NCBI RefSeq assembly: GCF_947495145.1
Contig: NZ_CANLXP010000001.1
Span: 1 to 48,171 of the forward strand
DNA: 48,171 bases
Source: an uncultured Arthrobacter sp.
GTDB taxonomy: Bacteria > Actinomycetota > Actinomycetes > Actinomycetales > Micrococcaceae
Reading direction: 5' to 3'
Program-made: the position numbers and the translations under genes
The notes under the pieces: model-generated
Seen by the model: only the letters and a program-made list of their open reading frames with translations
Told to the model about the DNA's origin: nothing
The model's database searches: none
Shown here: one piece after another, positions 40,634 through 48,171 of the stretch
Position numbering within the stretch: the first letter of the stretch is position 1
How the letters are laid out: each line of letters opens with the position of its first letter

Positions 40634-42004
40634 GTGACCGAAACAACCGTGACCTCCGCGCCCCTCCCAGCAGTACCCGACCATGGGCTGGACAAATGGC
40701 GGGAGTTGACAATTTCGCAGCAGCCCAGCTGGCAGGATGCCGCGGTGCACCGGACTTCGCTCGAGGAACTTTCCACACTGCCGCCGCTCGTCTTCGCAGG
40801 AGAGGTTGATGTGCTGCGGGAGCGGTTGGCGGCCGCTGCACAGGGCAAGGCGTTCCTGCTGCAGGGAGGCGACTGTGCGGAAACGTTCGACGGTGCCACC
40901 GCTGACAGAATCAGCGCCCGCGTCAAAACCATCCTCCAGATGGCTGTGGTACTCACCTACGGCGCTTCGCTGCCGGTGATTAAGATGGGGCGTATGGCGG
41001 GCCAGTTCGCGAAGCCGCGTTCATCGAACGATGAAACCCGCGAGGGAGTGACGCTTCCCGCTTACCGCGGCGACATGGTGAACGGATACGAGTTCACCCC
41101 GGAGAGCCGCGGACACGACGCCTCCCGGATGGTACGCGCCTACCACACCTCGGCGTCGACGCTCAATCTCATCCGCGCTTTCACCCAGGGCGGTTTCGCA
41201 GACCTGCGCCTTGTCCATCATTGGAACAAGGGTTTCACAGCCAATCCGGCGCACTCGCGCTACGAATCGCTCGCGCGGGAGATCGATCGCGCGGTGCGTT
41301 TCATGGAAGCCTGCGGTGCTGATTTCGACGCGCTGACCCGTGTCGAATTCTTTGCCAGCCACGAGGCGCTGCTGCTGGAATACGAGCGGGCGCTGACCCG
41401 TACGGATTCCCGCACCGGGCTGCCCTATGACACCTCCGCGCACTTCCTCTGGATCGGGGAGCGCACCCGCGACATCGACGGTGCGCACATCGATTTCCTG
41501 TCAAGGGTGCGCAACCCGATCGGCGTGAAGCTCGGCCCGTGTACCTCGCCGGATGATGCCCTGGCGCTCATTGACAAGCTGGATCCCGACCGGGAGCCAG
41601 GCCGCCTGACGTTCATCACCCGCATGGGCGCGAAGAACATCCGCGAGAAACTGCCAAATCTCGTGTCAAAGGTCACAGATTCCGGTGCGCAGGTTCTCTG
41701 GGTCACTGATCCAATGCACGGCAATACCGTCACCTCGCCTAACGGGTACAAGACCCGCAACTTCGACGACGTCATGGATGAAGTGCGCGGATTCTTCGAG
41801 GTGCACAACGAGCTTGGTACCTTCCCCGGCGGGCTCCACGTCGAGATGACCGGTGACGACGTCGCCGAGTGTCTCGGGGGAGCAGACCCCATCGACCAGG
41901 AAGCCTTCCTGGACCGTTATGAGTCGGTCTGCGACCCGCGCCTGAACCACATGCAGTCCCTCGAGATGGCCTTCCTCGTGGCGGGTGCACTTTCCCGGCG
42001 CTGA
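40634..42004 (+). CDS. aroG: Class II 3-deoxy-7-phosphoheptulonate (DAHP) synthase
   Basis: A 456-residue class II DAHP synthase, joining phosphoenolpyruvate and erythrose-4-phosphate in the first step of aromatic amino acid synthesis. Class II motifs are LLQGGDCAETFDG, KMGRMAGQFAKPRS, HFLWIGERTRD, NPIGVKLGPCTSPDD, ITRMGAKNIREKLP, and DPMHGNT with a metal-binding His. Length matches the actinobacterial enzyme, which is feedback-regulated and binds chorismate mutase. Gene order is that of mycobacterial Rv2178c. It converges on the kinase gene across a strong bidirectional terminator. Confidence 0.96.
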   Translation: MTETTVTSAPLPAVPDHGLDKWRELTISQQPSWQDAAVHRTSLEELSTLPPLVFAGEVDVLRERLAAAAQGKAFLLQGGDCAETFDGATADRISARVKTILQMAVVLTYGASLPVIKMGRMAGQFAKPRSSNDETREGVTLPAYRGDMVNGYEFTPESRGHDASRMVRAYHTSASTLNLIRAFTQGGFADLRLVHHWNKGFTANPAHSRYESLAREIDRAVRFMEACGADFDALTRVEFFASHEALLLEYERALTRTDSRTGLPYDTSAHFLWIGERTRDIDGAHIDFLSRVRNPIGVKLGPCTSPDDALALIDKLDPDREPGRLTFITRMGAKNIREKLPNLVSKVTDSGAQVLWVTDPMHGNTVTSPNGYKTRNFDDVMDEVRGFFEVHNELGTFPGGLHVEMTGDDVAECLGGADPIDQEAFLDRYESVCDPRLNHMQSLEMAFLVAGALSRR

Positions 42005-42009
42005 AAATG

Positions 42010-42042
42010 GGTCCGCGCGTCGGGTCGACAGACGCGCGGACC
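42010..42042. terminator. Bidirectional terminator between aroG and pknL
   Basis: GGTCCGCGCGTC and GACGCGCGGACC form a perfect 12-pair stem around a 9-base loop in the gap between convergent genes. GATTTG follows on the plus strand and CATTTTCAG on the minus strand, so it may stop both genes. Confidence 0.85.
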
Positions 42043-42070
42043 GATTTGCCGCTTTGTGCCCGGTCGCTGG

Positions 42071-44182
42071 TCAGGTCACGGTGATGGTAACCGTTGAACC
42101 TTCGGGATGTTCTCCCGTGAGGTCCTGTCCAGCCACGAGACCGAGCACCGCGCGGCCGAACGCATAGTTCACTTCAACCACGAACCCGGCCTCTTCCAGT
42201 GTCGCAATGGCGTCTGCCTCGCGGTCGGAGAATACGTCGGGTACGGGAAGAATTCGGGGTCCCGCGGACAGCGTCAACGTCACTGTCGCGCCGGGGCGCA
42301 GCTGTCCATCTGCCGGAATCTGCGAGAGGACCGACCCCGCCGGAACGCCGACGTCGTTGACGGGCTCAGGTGCCATGGCGACCGTTAGGCCGGCATCTCC
42401 CAGTACCCTCGCAGCTTCGTCCTCCGGCAGGCCAACGACCGTAGGGACTGTAACAGGTTCAGGGCCCTGGGAAACCACCAGGCCGATCGCCGTACCGGTC
42501 GGAACTTGTTCTCCCGGTGCCGGCGCTGTGGCAATGACCTCACCATCGGCGACGGTACCGCTGAACTGGCGCGTGACTTCTCCGACCTCGAACCCGGCTG
42601 CCACGAGAGTTGCCGCTGCTGTTGCCTCCGCCAGACCGCCTACCTCGGGCACAGCAAAGAGCTCGGGTCCCAGCGACACGAGAAGCTCAATCTCTTCCCA
42701 CGGCCGAACCGTTGCGGAGGCTTGCGGCTCGCTGGCGATCACAAGTCCCTCGGCGATGGAATCCGAATACACCTGTTCTGCGCTCGAGGACAATCCTGCC
42801 TGTGTAAGAAGGGCCTGCGCGGCGCTGACTGATCGGCTTGAGACATCCGGAACTGCCACCAGCGCGCCCGGTCCCACACCGAAGAACCAGCCGGCCACTG
42901 CGGCCAGCACGGCAAGCAACGCCAACAGAAGGATGAACAGGGCACTTCGGCGCCGGCCATTACCCGGCCGCAACGTTTTCTCCGGGCGCTGCGCCGCCTT
43001 CGCCTGCTCCTTCCGGTACGCCTTAAAATCCCTGGCCGCGAGCTTTTCGCGGGCGGCAGCGTCCAGTTGACGCTCCGGCACCGATCCCGCCACAGGGGTG
43101 GAACCCAGGACAGTAGTGTCGTTTGAACCGTTCCCGAACACCGTGGTGGGGAACTCTTGACCTCCGATGATCTCCGTGGAAGTCGGCTGGGATCCCACCG
43201 CCGTCGTGGCCGGGGAAGCTGTGCCGATGATTTCGGTGCGGCCGCCGTCGTCGCTAATCGACTCTGTGGCAGTATCGTTACGCGCCGCCGGGATGTGCTG
43301 TCGGTCGCTGCCGAAGTCGAGTTCCTCGTCGCTCAGGGTTGTGCGGACGTGGCGCAGCTCGCCAAGGAGCGCGTTACCGTCAATGGGACGCTTCTCGGGA
43401 TCGACGGCGGTGCACCAGAGCACCAGTTCGTCGAGGTCTTCGGCCAGCCCGGGCACGAGGCTGGAGGGCGCCGGCACCCTCGAGTTCACGTGCTGGAACG
43501 CAACCTGAATGGGGGCTTCACCTGTATATGGCTGTACCCCTGTAAGGAGTTCGAACAGCATGATGCCGGCAGAGTAGATATCACTGCGCGCGTCCGCGGC
43601 ATCGTTCGTCACCAGTTCCGGAGGGAGGTAGGCCGCCGTACCCACGAGCGTTCCGGTGCTGGTGGCTGCGGATACGGCGCGGGCAAGGCCGAAATCGGCA
43701 ATCTTGATCCCACCGCGTTCGGCGAGCAGCACATTTTCCGGCTTGACGTCCCGGTGGATGAGCCCGGCGTCATGCGCAGCGCCAAGCCCCTCAATCACCG
43801 GATCCAGCATGGCGAGCGCCTGCCGCGGCGTCAGGCGACCGCGTTCCCTCAGGAGATCCCGAAGGGTTTTGCCGGGCACATACTCCATGACCAGATAGGC
43901 GACACTGTGCCCGGGACCATCCTCCACTCCCTGGTCCAGCACTCCGACAACATGCGGATGCGAAAGCCTGGCCGCGGACTTGGCCTCACGCTCGAACCGC
44001 TCAAGGAAACGCTGGTCCTCGGCAAGGTGCGGGTAAAGCACTTTGAGCGCCACGGAACGTTCCAGGCGCTGGTCGGTAGCAAGGTAGACGGTCGACATTC
44101 CACCTCGCGCCAGCCTCGATCGAACGTGATAACGTCCGTCGACGATGGTGTCCACCAGTGAGTCCTTCGGCCGCTCCCGCAC
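42071..44182 (-). CDS. pknL: PASTA-domain Ser/Thr protein kinase, PknL-like
   Basis: A 703-residue membrane kinase. The catalytic domain covers about 15-275: glycine loop LARGGMSTVY, ATP-binding Lys47 in VALKV, catalytic loop HRDVKPEN (143-150), DFGLA (163-167), and activation-loop threonines in STGTLVGTAAYLPPE. A Thr-rich juxtamembrane linker follows, then one membrane helix near 413-435 and four PASTA repeats, about 441-508, 510-577, 578-645 and 646-703 (VPDVSSRSVSAAQALL, VPEVGGLAEATAAATL, VPTVVGLPEDEAARVL, VPDVFSDREADAIATL). PASTA modules bind peptidoglycan. Mycobacterial PknL has fewer PASTA repeats or none. The start is GTG 44182; GTG 44155 (VDTIVDGRY) with AAGGA upstream is a fair alternative. 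Confidence 0.93.
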   Translation of the reverse strand: MRERPKDSLVDTIVDGRYHVRSRLARGGMSTVYLATDQRLERSVALKVLYPHLAEDQRFLERFEREAKSAARLSHPHVVGVLDQGVEDGPGHSVAYLVMEYVPGKTLRDLLRERGRLTPRQALAMLDPVIEGLGAAHDAGLIHRDVKPENVLLAERGGIKIADFGLARAVSAATSTGTLVGTAAYLPPELVTNDAADARSDIYSAGIMLFELLTGVQPYTGEAPIQVAFQHVNSRVPAPSSLVPGLAEDLDELVLWCTAVDPEKRPIDGNALLGELRHVRTTLSDEELDFGSDRQHIPAARNDTATESISDDGGRTEIIGTASPATTAVGSQPTSTEIIGGQEFPTTVFGNGSNDTTVLGSTPVAGSVPERQLDAAAREKLAARDFKAYRKEQAKAAQRPEKTLRPGNGRRRSALFILLLALLAVLAAVAGWFFGVGPGALVAVPDVSSRSVSAAQALLTQAGLSSSAEQVYSDSIAEGLVIASEPQASATVRPWEEIELLVSLGPELFAVPEVGGLAEATAAATLVAAGFEVGEVTRQFSGTVADGEVIATAPAPGEQVPTGTAIGLVVSQGPEPVTVPTVVGLPEDEAARVLGDAGLTVAMAPEPVNDVGVPAGSVLSQIPADGQLRPGATVTLTLSAGPRILPVPDVFSDREADAIATLEEAGFVVEVNYAFGRAVLGLVAGQDLTGEHPEGSTVTITVT

Positions 44183-44199
44183 CCTTCGATAGTAAGTGA

Positions 44200-44252
44200 A
44201 ACAGCGGCCGGCGCCCGTACCAACACAGGTCGGTGGGGCATCGGCCGCTGTT
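44200..44252 (-). terminator. Candidate terminator after the LysM gene
   Basis: AACAGCGGCCG and CGGCCGCTGTT are perfect 11-base arms around a 31-base centre, between the LysM gene stop and the kinase start. On the minus strand the 3' arm is followed by TCACTTACT. It may end the LysM mRNA, or be a long-loop regulatory structure. Confidence 0.45.
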
Positions 44253-44275
44253 CGGGCGTGCGAGGGGAAGGCTTC

Positions 44276-45640
44276 CTAGCGGAAGCTCTTCTGGTGCGCC
44301 TTGATCGCCGCGACGTAGTTCTTGGTGTCGGCAAACATGCCATGCGTCTTCACGGAGTACTGGCCCTGATAGTAGGAGGCGATCGCCGTGTCCAGGTTGG
44401 GGCTGCTACGAATGAGTGCCTTGATGATCGCCACGCCGGCGGTGGCGTTGTCATGGGGATCGAGCAGATTCAGCTTTCGTCCGACAAGGTCGGAGGCCCA
44501 TTCGCCGGACATCGGAATGACCTGCATGGCGCCGATCGCATTCGCCGGGGAGACCGCGCGCTGATTGAATCCCGATTCCTGGTAGGAGAAGGCCAGGGCC
44601 AGGCTCGGATCCACTCCCATACTGCGTGCTGTGTCAGCGACAATCGCCTGCATCTGTGCCTGCGAGGGCGCCGGCAATCCGTTCAGAGTGTGCTTGTTCT
44701 TGTTGGCTTCAGCCACCACGGCATCCGGGTAGGTGTAGTGGAGGAAGGTCGACGGGACGAGATCAGCCGGCTTCTGTTCCGGCGTGGCCTTCGATGCACC
44801 GGGGAGGGTGAGCTTCTTGCCGGGATAGATGATCGTGGTGGCACTGAGATTGTTGGCCGAGAGCAGTGCACTCAGGCTGATGCCATGCTTTGCCGCGATG
44901 GCGCCCAGGGTATCGCCGGCCTTGATGGTGTAGGTGCCGCCGCTCGACGAGGCGGGCTTCGGTGCGGCGGGCTGCGGCGCTGCAGGCTTCGGGCTTGTCT
45001 GGACGGCTACGCTCGAGCCGCCGGCCAGCTTGATCTTCTGGCCCGGGTGGATGATGGAGGTCATCGACAGACCGTTTGCCTTCAGCACCGAGGAAAGGCT
45101 GACGCCGTGTCGTGCGGCAATCGCTCCGAGGGTGTCGCCTGACTTCACCGTATAGGTTTCCGACGACTCTTTGGCGGGGGCGTCCTGCTTGGCCGGTGCC
45201 GGCGCTTCCGCTGAACCGGCGAGCTTGATCTTCTTTCCCGGGTGGATGATCGAGTTGACTGTCAGCCCGTTGGCTTTGAGGACGGCGTGCATGTCCAGCC
45301 CGTGGCGGGCGGCGATTCCGCTGATCGTGTCTCCTGCGCGAACAACATACGTCGTGGGTGCGTTCTGCATGGGAGCCATCCGCGGTACCTGGGTTGCCAC
45401 GAGGGCAGCGGGGATGACGGCGGAGACGGAACCGGCAGTAGCCGGGATCGTCTTCAACGGCTGGTAGGCGATGTTGCTGGACGCCGGGACCGCAGCCGCC
45501 GGTGCCGCGAGGGCAACAGAGGAAAGGACGACGGCGGGGATGGCAGCGGAGGTAACCGCGATACCTATTCCGCGGTTCTTGAAAGGCGTAGTGCAGGCGG
45601 CTGGCACGTTCAGCGGCGATGAAGGGCGCTGGGCGGTCAT
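44276..45640 (-). CDS. Secreted LysM-repeat lytic transglycosylase
   Basis: A 454-residue exported cell-wall enzyme. A signal peptide ends near AAPAAAVPAS (residue about 50). Three LysM peptidoglycan-binding repeats lie near 97-140, 161-205 and 236-280, each with YVVRAGDT/YTVKSGDT/YTIKAGDT and IAARHG or IAAKHG. A C-terminal SLT/goose-lysozyme-like domain follows, with YQESGFNQRAVSPANAIGAMQV containing the likely catalytic Glu. It would cut glycan strands between MurNAc and GlcNAc. ATG 45640 has ATGAGGACAG upstream. It lies between the PASTA kinase and the Rv2175c-like gene, an unusual insertion in a known pair. Confidence 0.93.
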   Translation of the reverse strand: MTAQRPSSPLNVPAACTTPFKNRGIGIAVTSAAIPAVVLSSVALAAPAAAVPASSNIAYQPLKTIPATAGSVSAVIPAALVATQVPRMAPMQNAPTTYVVRAGDTISGIAARHGLDMHAVLKANGLTVNSIIHPGKKIKLAGSAEAPAPAKQDAPAKESSETYTVKSGDTLGAIAARHGVSLSSVLKANGLSMTSIIHPGQKIKLAGGSSVAVQTSPKPAAPQPAAPKPASSSGGTYTIKAGDTLGAIAAKHGISLSALLSANNLSATTIIYPGKKLTLPGASKATPEQKPADLVPSTFLHYTYPDAVVAEANKNKHTLNGLPAPSQAQMQAIVADTARSMGVDPSLALAFSYQESGFNQRAVSPANAIGAMQVIPMSGEWASDLVGRKLNLLDPHDNATAGVAIIKALIRSSPNLDTAIASYYQGQYSVKTHGMFADTKNYVAAIKAHQKSFR

Positions 45641-45739
45641 GGTCTGTCCTCATCTATGTTGGCGGGCTGGCCCGCGTGGCAGGGCAAGGAGCGCCAGCCG
45701 ATGCCGCCGTAATTCCCCGAACCCCATGGTGCAGTTGAT

Positions 45740-45765
45740 ACACAAGTTGTTAGTGTTGCTTGTGT
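45740..45765. promoter_or_regulatory. Inverted repeat in LysM / Rv2175c control region
   Basis: ACACAAG and CTTGTGT are perfect 7-base arms separated by 12 bases, about 100 bases upstream of the LysM ATG and 146 bases before the Rv2175c-like start. The surrounding 270-base gap is notably AT-rich for this genome and must hold both promoters. I see no riboswitch motif that I can name. Confidence 0.45.
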
Positions 45766-45910
45766 GACTTATGAGAATCTACACCATGAGTCGTCTACCA
45801 CAACAGCCGGAAAAGGCTCAGTATTTGCGCAGGTTTGGTGTGTCGCGTGTCAAGTGCACCAGGTCGGCCTCCAGGTGGAGCCGGGCACTCAGGCATGGCA
45901 CGCTTAAGGC

Positions 45911-46264
45911 GTGAATACACTGGAGAACCTTGTGGGCGACTGGCTCGCCCTGCCCGACGTCGCGGAAGCGCTCGATCTGTCCATCACGAAGGTACACAGC
46001 CTCATCAATGAGCGGTCCCTGGTGTCGGTGCGTGTCACTGACCGGAAAATCCGGTCGGTACCGGCCGAGTTCATATCGGAAGGGCACGTGCTTGAGAGCC
46101 TCAAGGGCACGGTTGTTGTCCTGGGCGACTCCGGATTCTCGGATGAGGAAATCATCCGTTGGCTTTTCACAGAGGACGAGTCACTGCCTGGCCGGCCCAT
46201 TGACGCCCTGAAGGCGGGACGCAAGACCGAGATCCGTCGTCGTGCGCAGGCTATGGCCTGGTAG
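45911..46264 (+). CDS. Rv2175c-like DNA-binding protein (PknL substrate family)
   Basis: A 117-residue winged-helix DNA-binding protein. The N-terminal HTH is LALPDVAEALDLSITKVHSLINERSL. The middle has RKIRSVPAEFI. The C-terminus, EEIIRWLFTEDESLPGRPID and RRRAQAMAW, closely follows mycobacterial Rv2175c (EIMRWLFTPDPSL, RRAQAMAY), a direct PknL substrate. The mycobacterial N-terminal extension with the phosphorylated Thr is mostly missing here. Start GTG 45911 gives NTLENLVGDW and may be leaderless; GTG 45932 has GGAG six bases upstream and is an alternative. It converges closely on the prenyl synthase gene. Confidence 0.9.
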   Translation: MNTLENLVGDWLALPDVAEALDLSITKVHSLINERSLVSVRVTDRKIRSVPAEFISEGHVLESLKGTVVVLGDSGFSDEEIIRWLFTEDESLPGRPIDALKAGRKTEIRRRAQAMAW

Positions 46265-46272
46265 CCCTGCTC

Positions 46273-47382
46273 TCAGGACACCCGCGTGATCGCTGCATCA
46301 GCCAGCGAGGAGAGAGCGTCCCTGCACAGTTGGTCCAGCGGGAGTGCTTCCAGCGCTGCATAACTTGATCGGGCACGTTCCGAAATCAGCGCTTCGACCT
46401 CTTCCCGGGCCCCCGACGCATCGATGATGCTTTGAAGGTGCAGGACATCGTCCTGGCTTAGGCCGTCGCGGCCAAGGCCGGCATTGAGCTGCCTGTTCTG
46501 CTCTGCGCTGCCCGACTGCAGTGCCAGGGCAATCAGCACCGTTCGCTTTCCCTCCCGCAGGTCATCTCCTGCGGGCTTGCCGGTAAGCGCGGGATCGCCG
46601 TAGACCCCCAGAAGGTCATCCCTCAGTTGGAAAGCCTCTCCCAACGGAAGCGCAAAGGCCGAATACCCCGCAAGCAGCAACGGCGACGCCCCAGCGAGAG
46701 CACCACCGATGCACAGCGGGTGCTCGGTGGAGTACTTGGCGGACTTGAACCGTACGATGCTCAGCGCGCGCTGCGCCGCAACACCTGGCTCCCGATCCGG
46801 TCCCACCGCTTCCTCCAGCAGGTCGAGATACTGTCCGGCCATGACTTCCGTGCGCATCCTGTTGAAGATCGCGCGCGCACGAGCGGTCCTGTCCGGTGCT
46901 CCGGAAACGGAAGCGAATGCTTCTTCGCTCAGCGACAGGCACAGGTCTCCGGCAAGAATGGCAGCGCCTGTTCCGAAGTGTCCCGCATCCAGGTGCCACG
47001 CCCCGTCGTCGTGACGCTTCTCGAATTGTTTGTGCACGCTCGGCGCACCACGCCTCAGATGGGAGCGGTCGATAATGTCGTCATGGACCAGGGCGGCTGC
47101 CTGGAACAGCTCCAGTGACATGCCCGCAGTGACGACGCCGGCGTCATCGGCTGCGCCGCCGGCACCCCGCCAGCCCCAGTAGCAGAGCAGCGGACGCATC
47201 TTCTTGCCTCCGGCCGCCAGGCGTTGTATCGCGTCGATGAGGATTGTGCTGTCCGTCGAGACGGATTCGAGGATGGTGCGCTGGGCGGAGAAAAAGCTGG
47301 AAGTCGCTGCATCCAGGGACTTCCGGAACCGGTCCTGCTCGTCCTGTGCGGGGGTCGAGGGAGCAGCAATACCGTCAGTCAT
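46273..47382 (-). CDS. Polyprenyl (geranylgeranyl/farnesyl-type) diphosphate synthase
   Basis: A 369-residue trans-prenyltransferase adding isopentenyl diphosphate to an allylic primer for isoprenoid lipids, quinones or carotenoids. The first aspartate-rich motif is HDDIIDRS (Asp101, 102, 105), preceded by GGKKMRPLL. The second is FQLRDDLLGVYGD, where the third Asp of DDxxD is Gly, as in IdsA-type enzymes. KFKSAKYSTEHPL (with RFKSAKYS here) binds substrate. Product length is not predictable by eye. The neighbourhood equals mycobacterial idsA2. No Shine-Dalgarno is seen, but TAGACT (47394-47389) ends 6 bases before the ATG, suiting a leaderless mRNA. Confidence 0.92.
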   Translation of the reverse strand: MTDGIAAPSTPAQDEQDRFRKSLDAATSSFFSAQRTILESVSTDSTILIDAIQRLAAGGKKMRPLLCYWGWRGAGGAADDAGVVTAGMSLELFQAAALVHDDIIDRSHLRRGAPSVHKQFEKRHDDGAWHLDAGHFGTGAAILAGDLCLSLSEEAFASVSGAPDRTARARAIFNRMRTEVMAGQYLDLLEEAVGPDREPGVAAQRALSIVRFKSAKYSTEHPLCIGGALAGASPLLLAGYSAFALPLGEAFQLRDDLLGVYGDPALTGKPAGDDLREGKRTVLIALALQSGSAEQNRQLNAGLGRDGLSQDDVLHLQSIIDASGAREEVEALISERARSSYAALEALPLDQLCRDALSSLADAAITRVS

Positions 47383-47388
47383 AGGGCA

Positions 47389-47394
47389 AGTCTA
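47389..47394 (-). promoter_or_regulatory. -10 element for leaderless prenyl synthase mRNA
   Basis: On the minus strand TAGACT ends 6 bases before ATG 47382, without a ribosome-binding site. A divergent leaderless candidate for dinB lies 68 bases away. Confidence 0.45.
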
Positions 47395-47461
47395 GGCGCT
47401 CATGGCGCCGCCCGGCCGGGCCGGCAAGGTGTGCAGCCATCCGGCTGAAGGTACACCGCAC

Positions 47462-47467
47462 TAGGAT
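47462..47467 (+). promoter_or_regulatory. -10 element for leaderless dinB mRNA
   Basis: TAGGAT ends 7 bases before ATG 47475, favouring that codon over ATG 47466, which would overlap the -10 element. No LexA-type box (GAAC-x4-GTTC or similar) is visible nearby. Confidence 0.45.
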
Positions 47468-47474
47468 GGACACT

Positions 47475-48171
47475 ATGTCCGACCGTTCCGACCTCGCGGG
47501 AATCGAGGACGCGGATTGCACCATCCTCCACGTGGACATGGACGCGTTTTATGTTTCGGTGGAGCTGCTCTCACGCCCTGAGCTCAGGGGCAAGGCCGTG
47601 ATCGCCGGCTCGCCGTCGGGCCGGTCGGTTGTGCTGTCCGCTTCCTACGAGGCGCGGCGGTTCGGAGTCCGCTCAGCAATGCCCATGGCCACCGCCATGC
47701 GGCTCTGTCCGCACGCCGTTATCCTCGAACCGCATCATCACCTCTATGCAGAGGTGTCGGCGTCCGTCATGAAGATTTTCGGCACCATCACGCCGATGGT
47801 TGAGCAGTTGAGCGTCGACGAGGCTTTTCTCGACGTTGCCGGATCAATCCGCCGGCTGGGCCAGCCCAGGGCGATCGGCGAGCTGATCCGAACAACGATC
47901 CATCGGGAACTCGGCATCACAGCCAGCGTGGGTATTGCCTCAACCAAGTTCGTCGCGAAAATTGCTTCCACGCGGGCCAAACCTGACGGGTTGCTTCTGA
48001 TTCCGGCGGCAAGAACCGTCGAATACCTGCACACACTTCCCGTGTCGGCGTTGTGGGGAGTCGGCGCCAAGACGCAGGAGGTTCTCGCGCGCCTGGGAAT
48101 TCGAACGGTCGAGGATGTCGCGAACACGCCGGTCCCGGTACTGCAGCGGACTCTCGGCGCCACCGGTGTAC
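47475..48171 (+). CDS. dinB: DNA polymerase IV (Y family), 5' part, cut by window edge
   Basis: The first 232 codons of a Y-family translesion polymerase; the frame is open at the window edge. After a 15-residue leader it reads LHVDMDAFYVSVELL, with the first metal-binding acids and the steric-gate Phe/Tyr. LSASYEARRFGVRSAMPM follows, then LSVDEAFLDVAGS with the other acids, ASVGIASTKFVAKIAS, and the thumb-region LWGVGAKTQEVLARLGIRTV. It copies past damaged bases with low accuracy. Missing are the rest of the thumb, the little finger and any clamp-binding peptide. Confidence 0.95.
   Translation, partial: MSDRSDLAGIEDADCTILHVDMDAFYVSVELLSRPELRGKAVIAGSPSGRSVVLSASYEARRFGVRSAMPMATAMRLCPHAVILEPHHHLYAEVSASVMKIFGTITPMVEQLSVDEAFLDVAGSIRRLGQPRAIGELIRTTIHRELGITASVGIASTKFVAKIASTRAKPDGLLLIPAARTVEYLHTLPVSALWGVGAKTQEVLARLGIRTVEDVANTPVPVLQRTLGATGV

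Noticed and set aside
45641..45910. Cyclic-di-AMP (ydaO-type) riboswitch upstream of the LysM wall enzyme
   Set aside because: Wall hydrolase genes in actinobacteria often carry this element, but I could not find its conserved core segments on the minus strand.

Overview
The window is a high-GC stretch of ordinary chromosome from an actinobacterium, most probably a member of the Micrococcaceae close to Arthrobacter. The clues are a mycothione reductase, a GarA-type FHA protein, a PASTA-domain kinase of the PknL type with its Rv2175c-like partner, a DUF6318 lipoprotein, GTG starts and TANNNT promoters, and gene order shared with mycobacteria (gcvH-garA-merR-bfn-merR; fadD / plsC / aroG / pknL / Rv2175c / idsA). 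I see no prophage, insertion sequence, CRISPR array or rRNA. One tRNA, Pro(GGG), is present.

Layout. 1-8.2 kb: a Kv-like ion channel, an MTH1-like Nudix hydrolase, an alpha/beta hydrolase, the leftward methylcitrate operon gntR-prpD-prpB-prpC for propionate use, a VOC protein and an ECF sigma factor with a SnoaL-like tail. 8.2-12.2 kb: a CitA/CitB-type two-component system divergent from a DctA-type dicarboxylate symporter, closed by a strong terminator. 12.3-19.6 kb: parA-scpA-scpB-rluB-tyrA-cmk-der, a tight housekeeping operon for chromosome condensation, rRNA modification, tyrosine synthesis, dCMP/CMP phosphorylation and ribosome assembly, followed by tRNA-Pro. 19.6-24.3 kb: a siderophore-interacting flavoprotein, then a LigD-type polymerase and a stand-alone LigC-type ligase that flank two secreted-protein genes (DUF6318 lipoprotein and PKD-like protein). 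24.4-27.6 kb: gcvH-garA-merR-bfn-merR. 27.6-35.1 kb: pyruvate carboxylase flanked by two orphan ParA/MinD-type ATPases, then mycothione reductase. 35.1-40.6 kb: long-chain acyl-CoA synthetase, ROK sugar kinase, an esterase with a small membrane protein, and an acyltransferase. 40.6-48.2 kb: class II DAHP synthase, PknL-like kinase, LysM transglycosylase, Rv2175c-like protein, polyprenyl diphosphate synthase, and the 5' part of DNA polymerase IV, cut by the window edge.

Central carbon metabolism recurs. Propionyl-CoA enters through the methylcitrate cycle (pyruvate plus succinate out), C4-dicarboxylates or citrate are sensed and imported, pyruvate is carboxylated to oxaloacetate, and GarA probably sets 2-oxoglutarate flux under Ser/Thr kinase control.

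No clearly new multi-gene system stands out. The best candidates for a second look are the secreted DUF6318/PKD pair inside the NHEJ-type locus, the ParA/MinD ATPases around pyruvate carboxylase, the PknL/LysM/Rv2175c module, and several precise promoter-operator architectures: a palindrome inside the spacer of a merR promoter, a pair of mirror-image TGTATACAGA sites at the prp operon, and a set of probable leaderless starts. No gap between genes exceeds about 300 bases.
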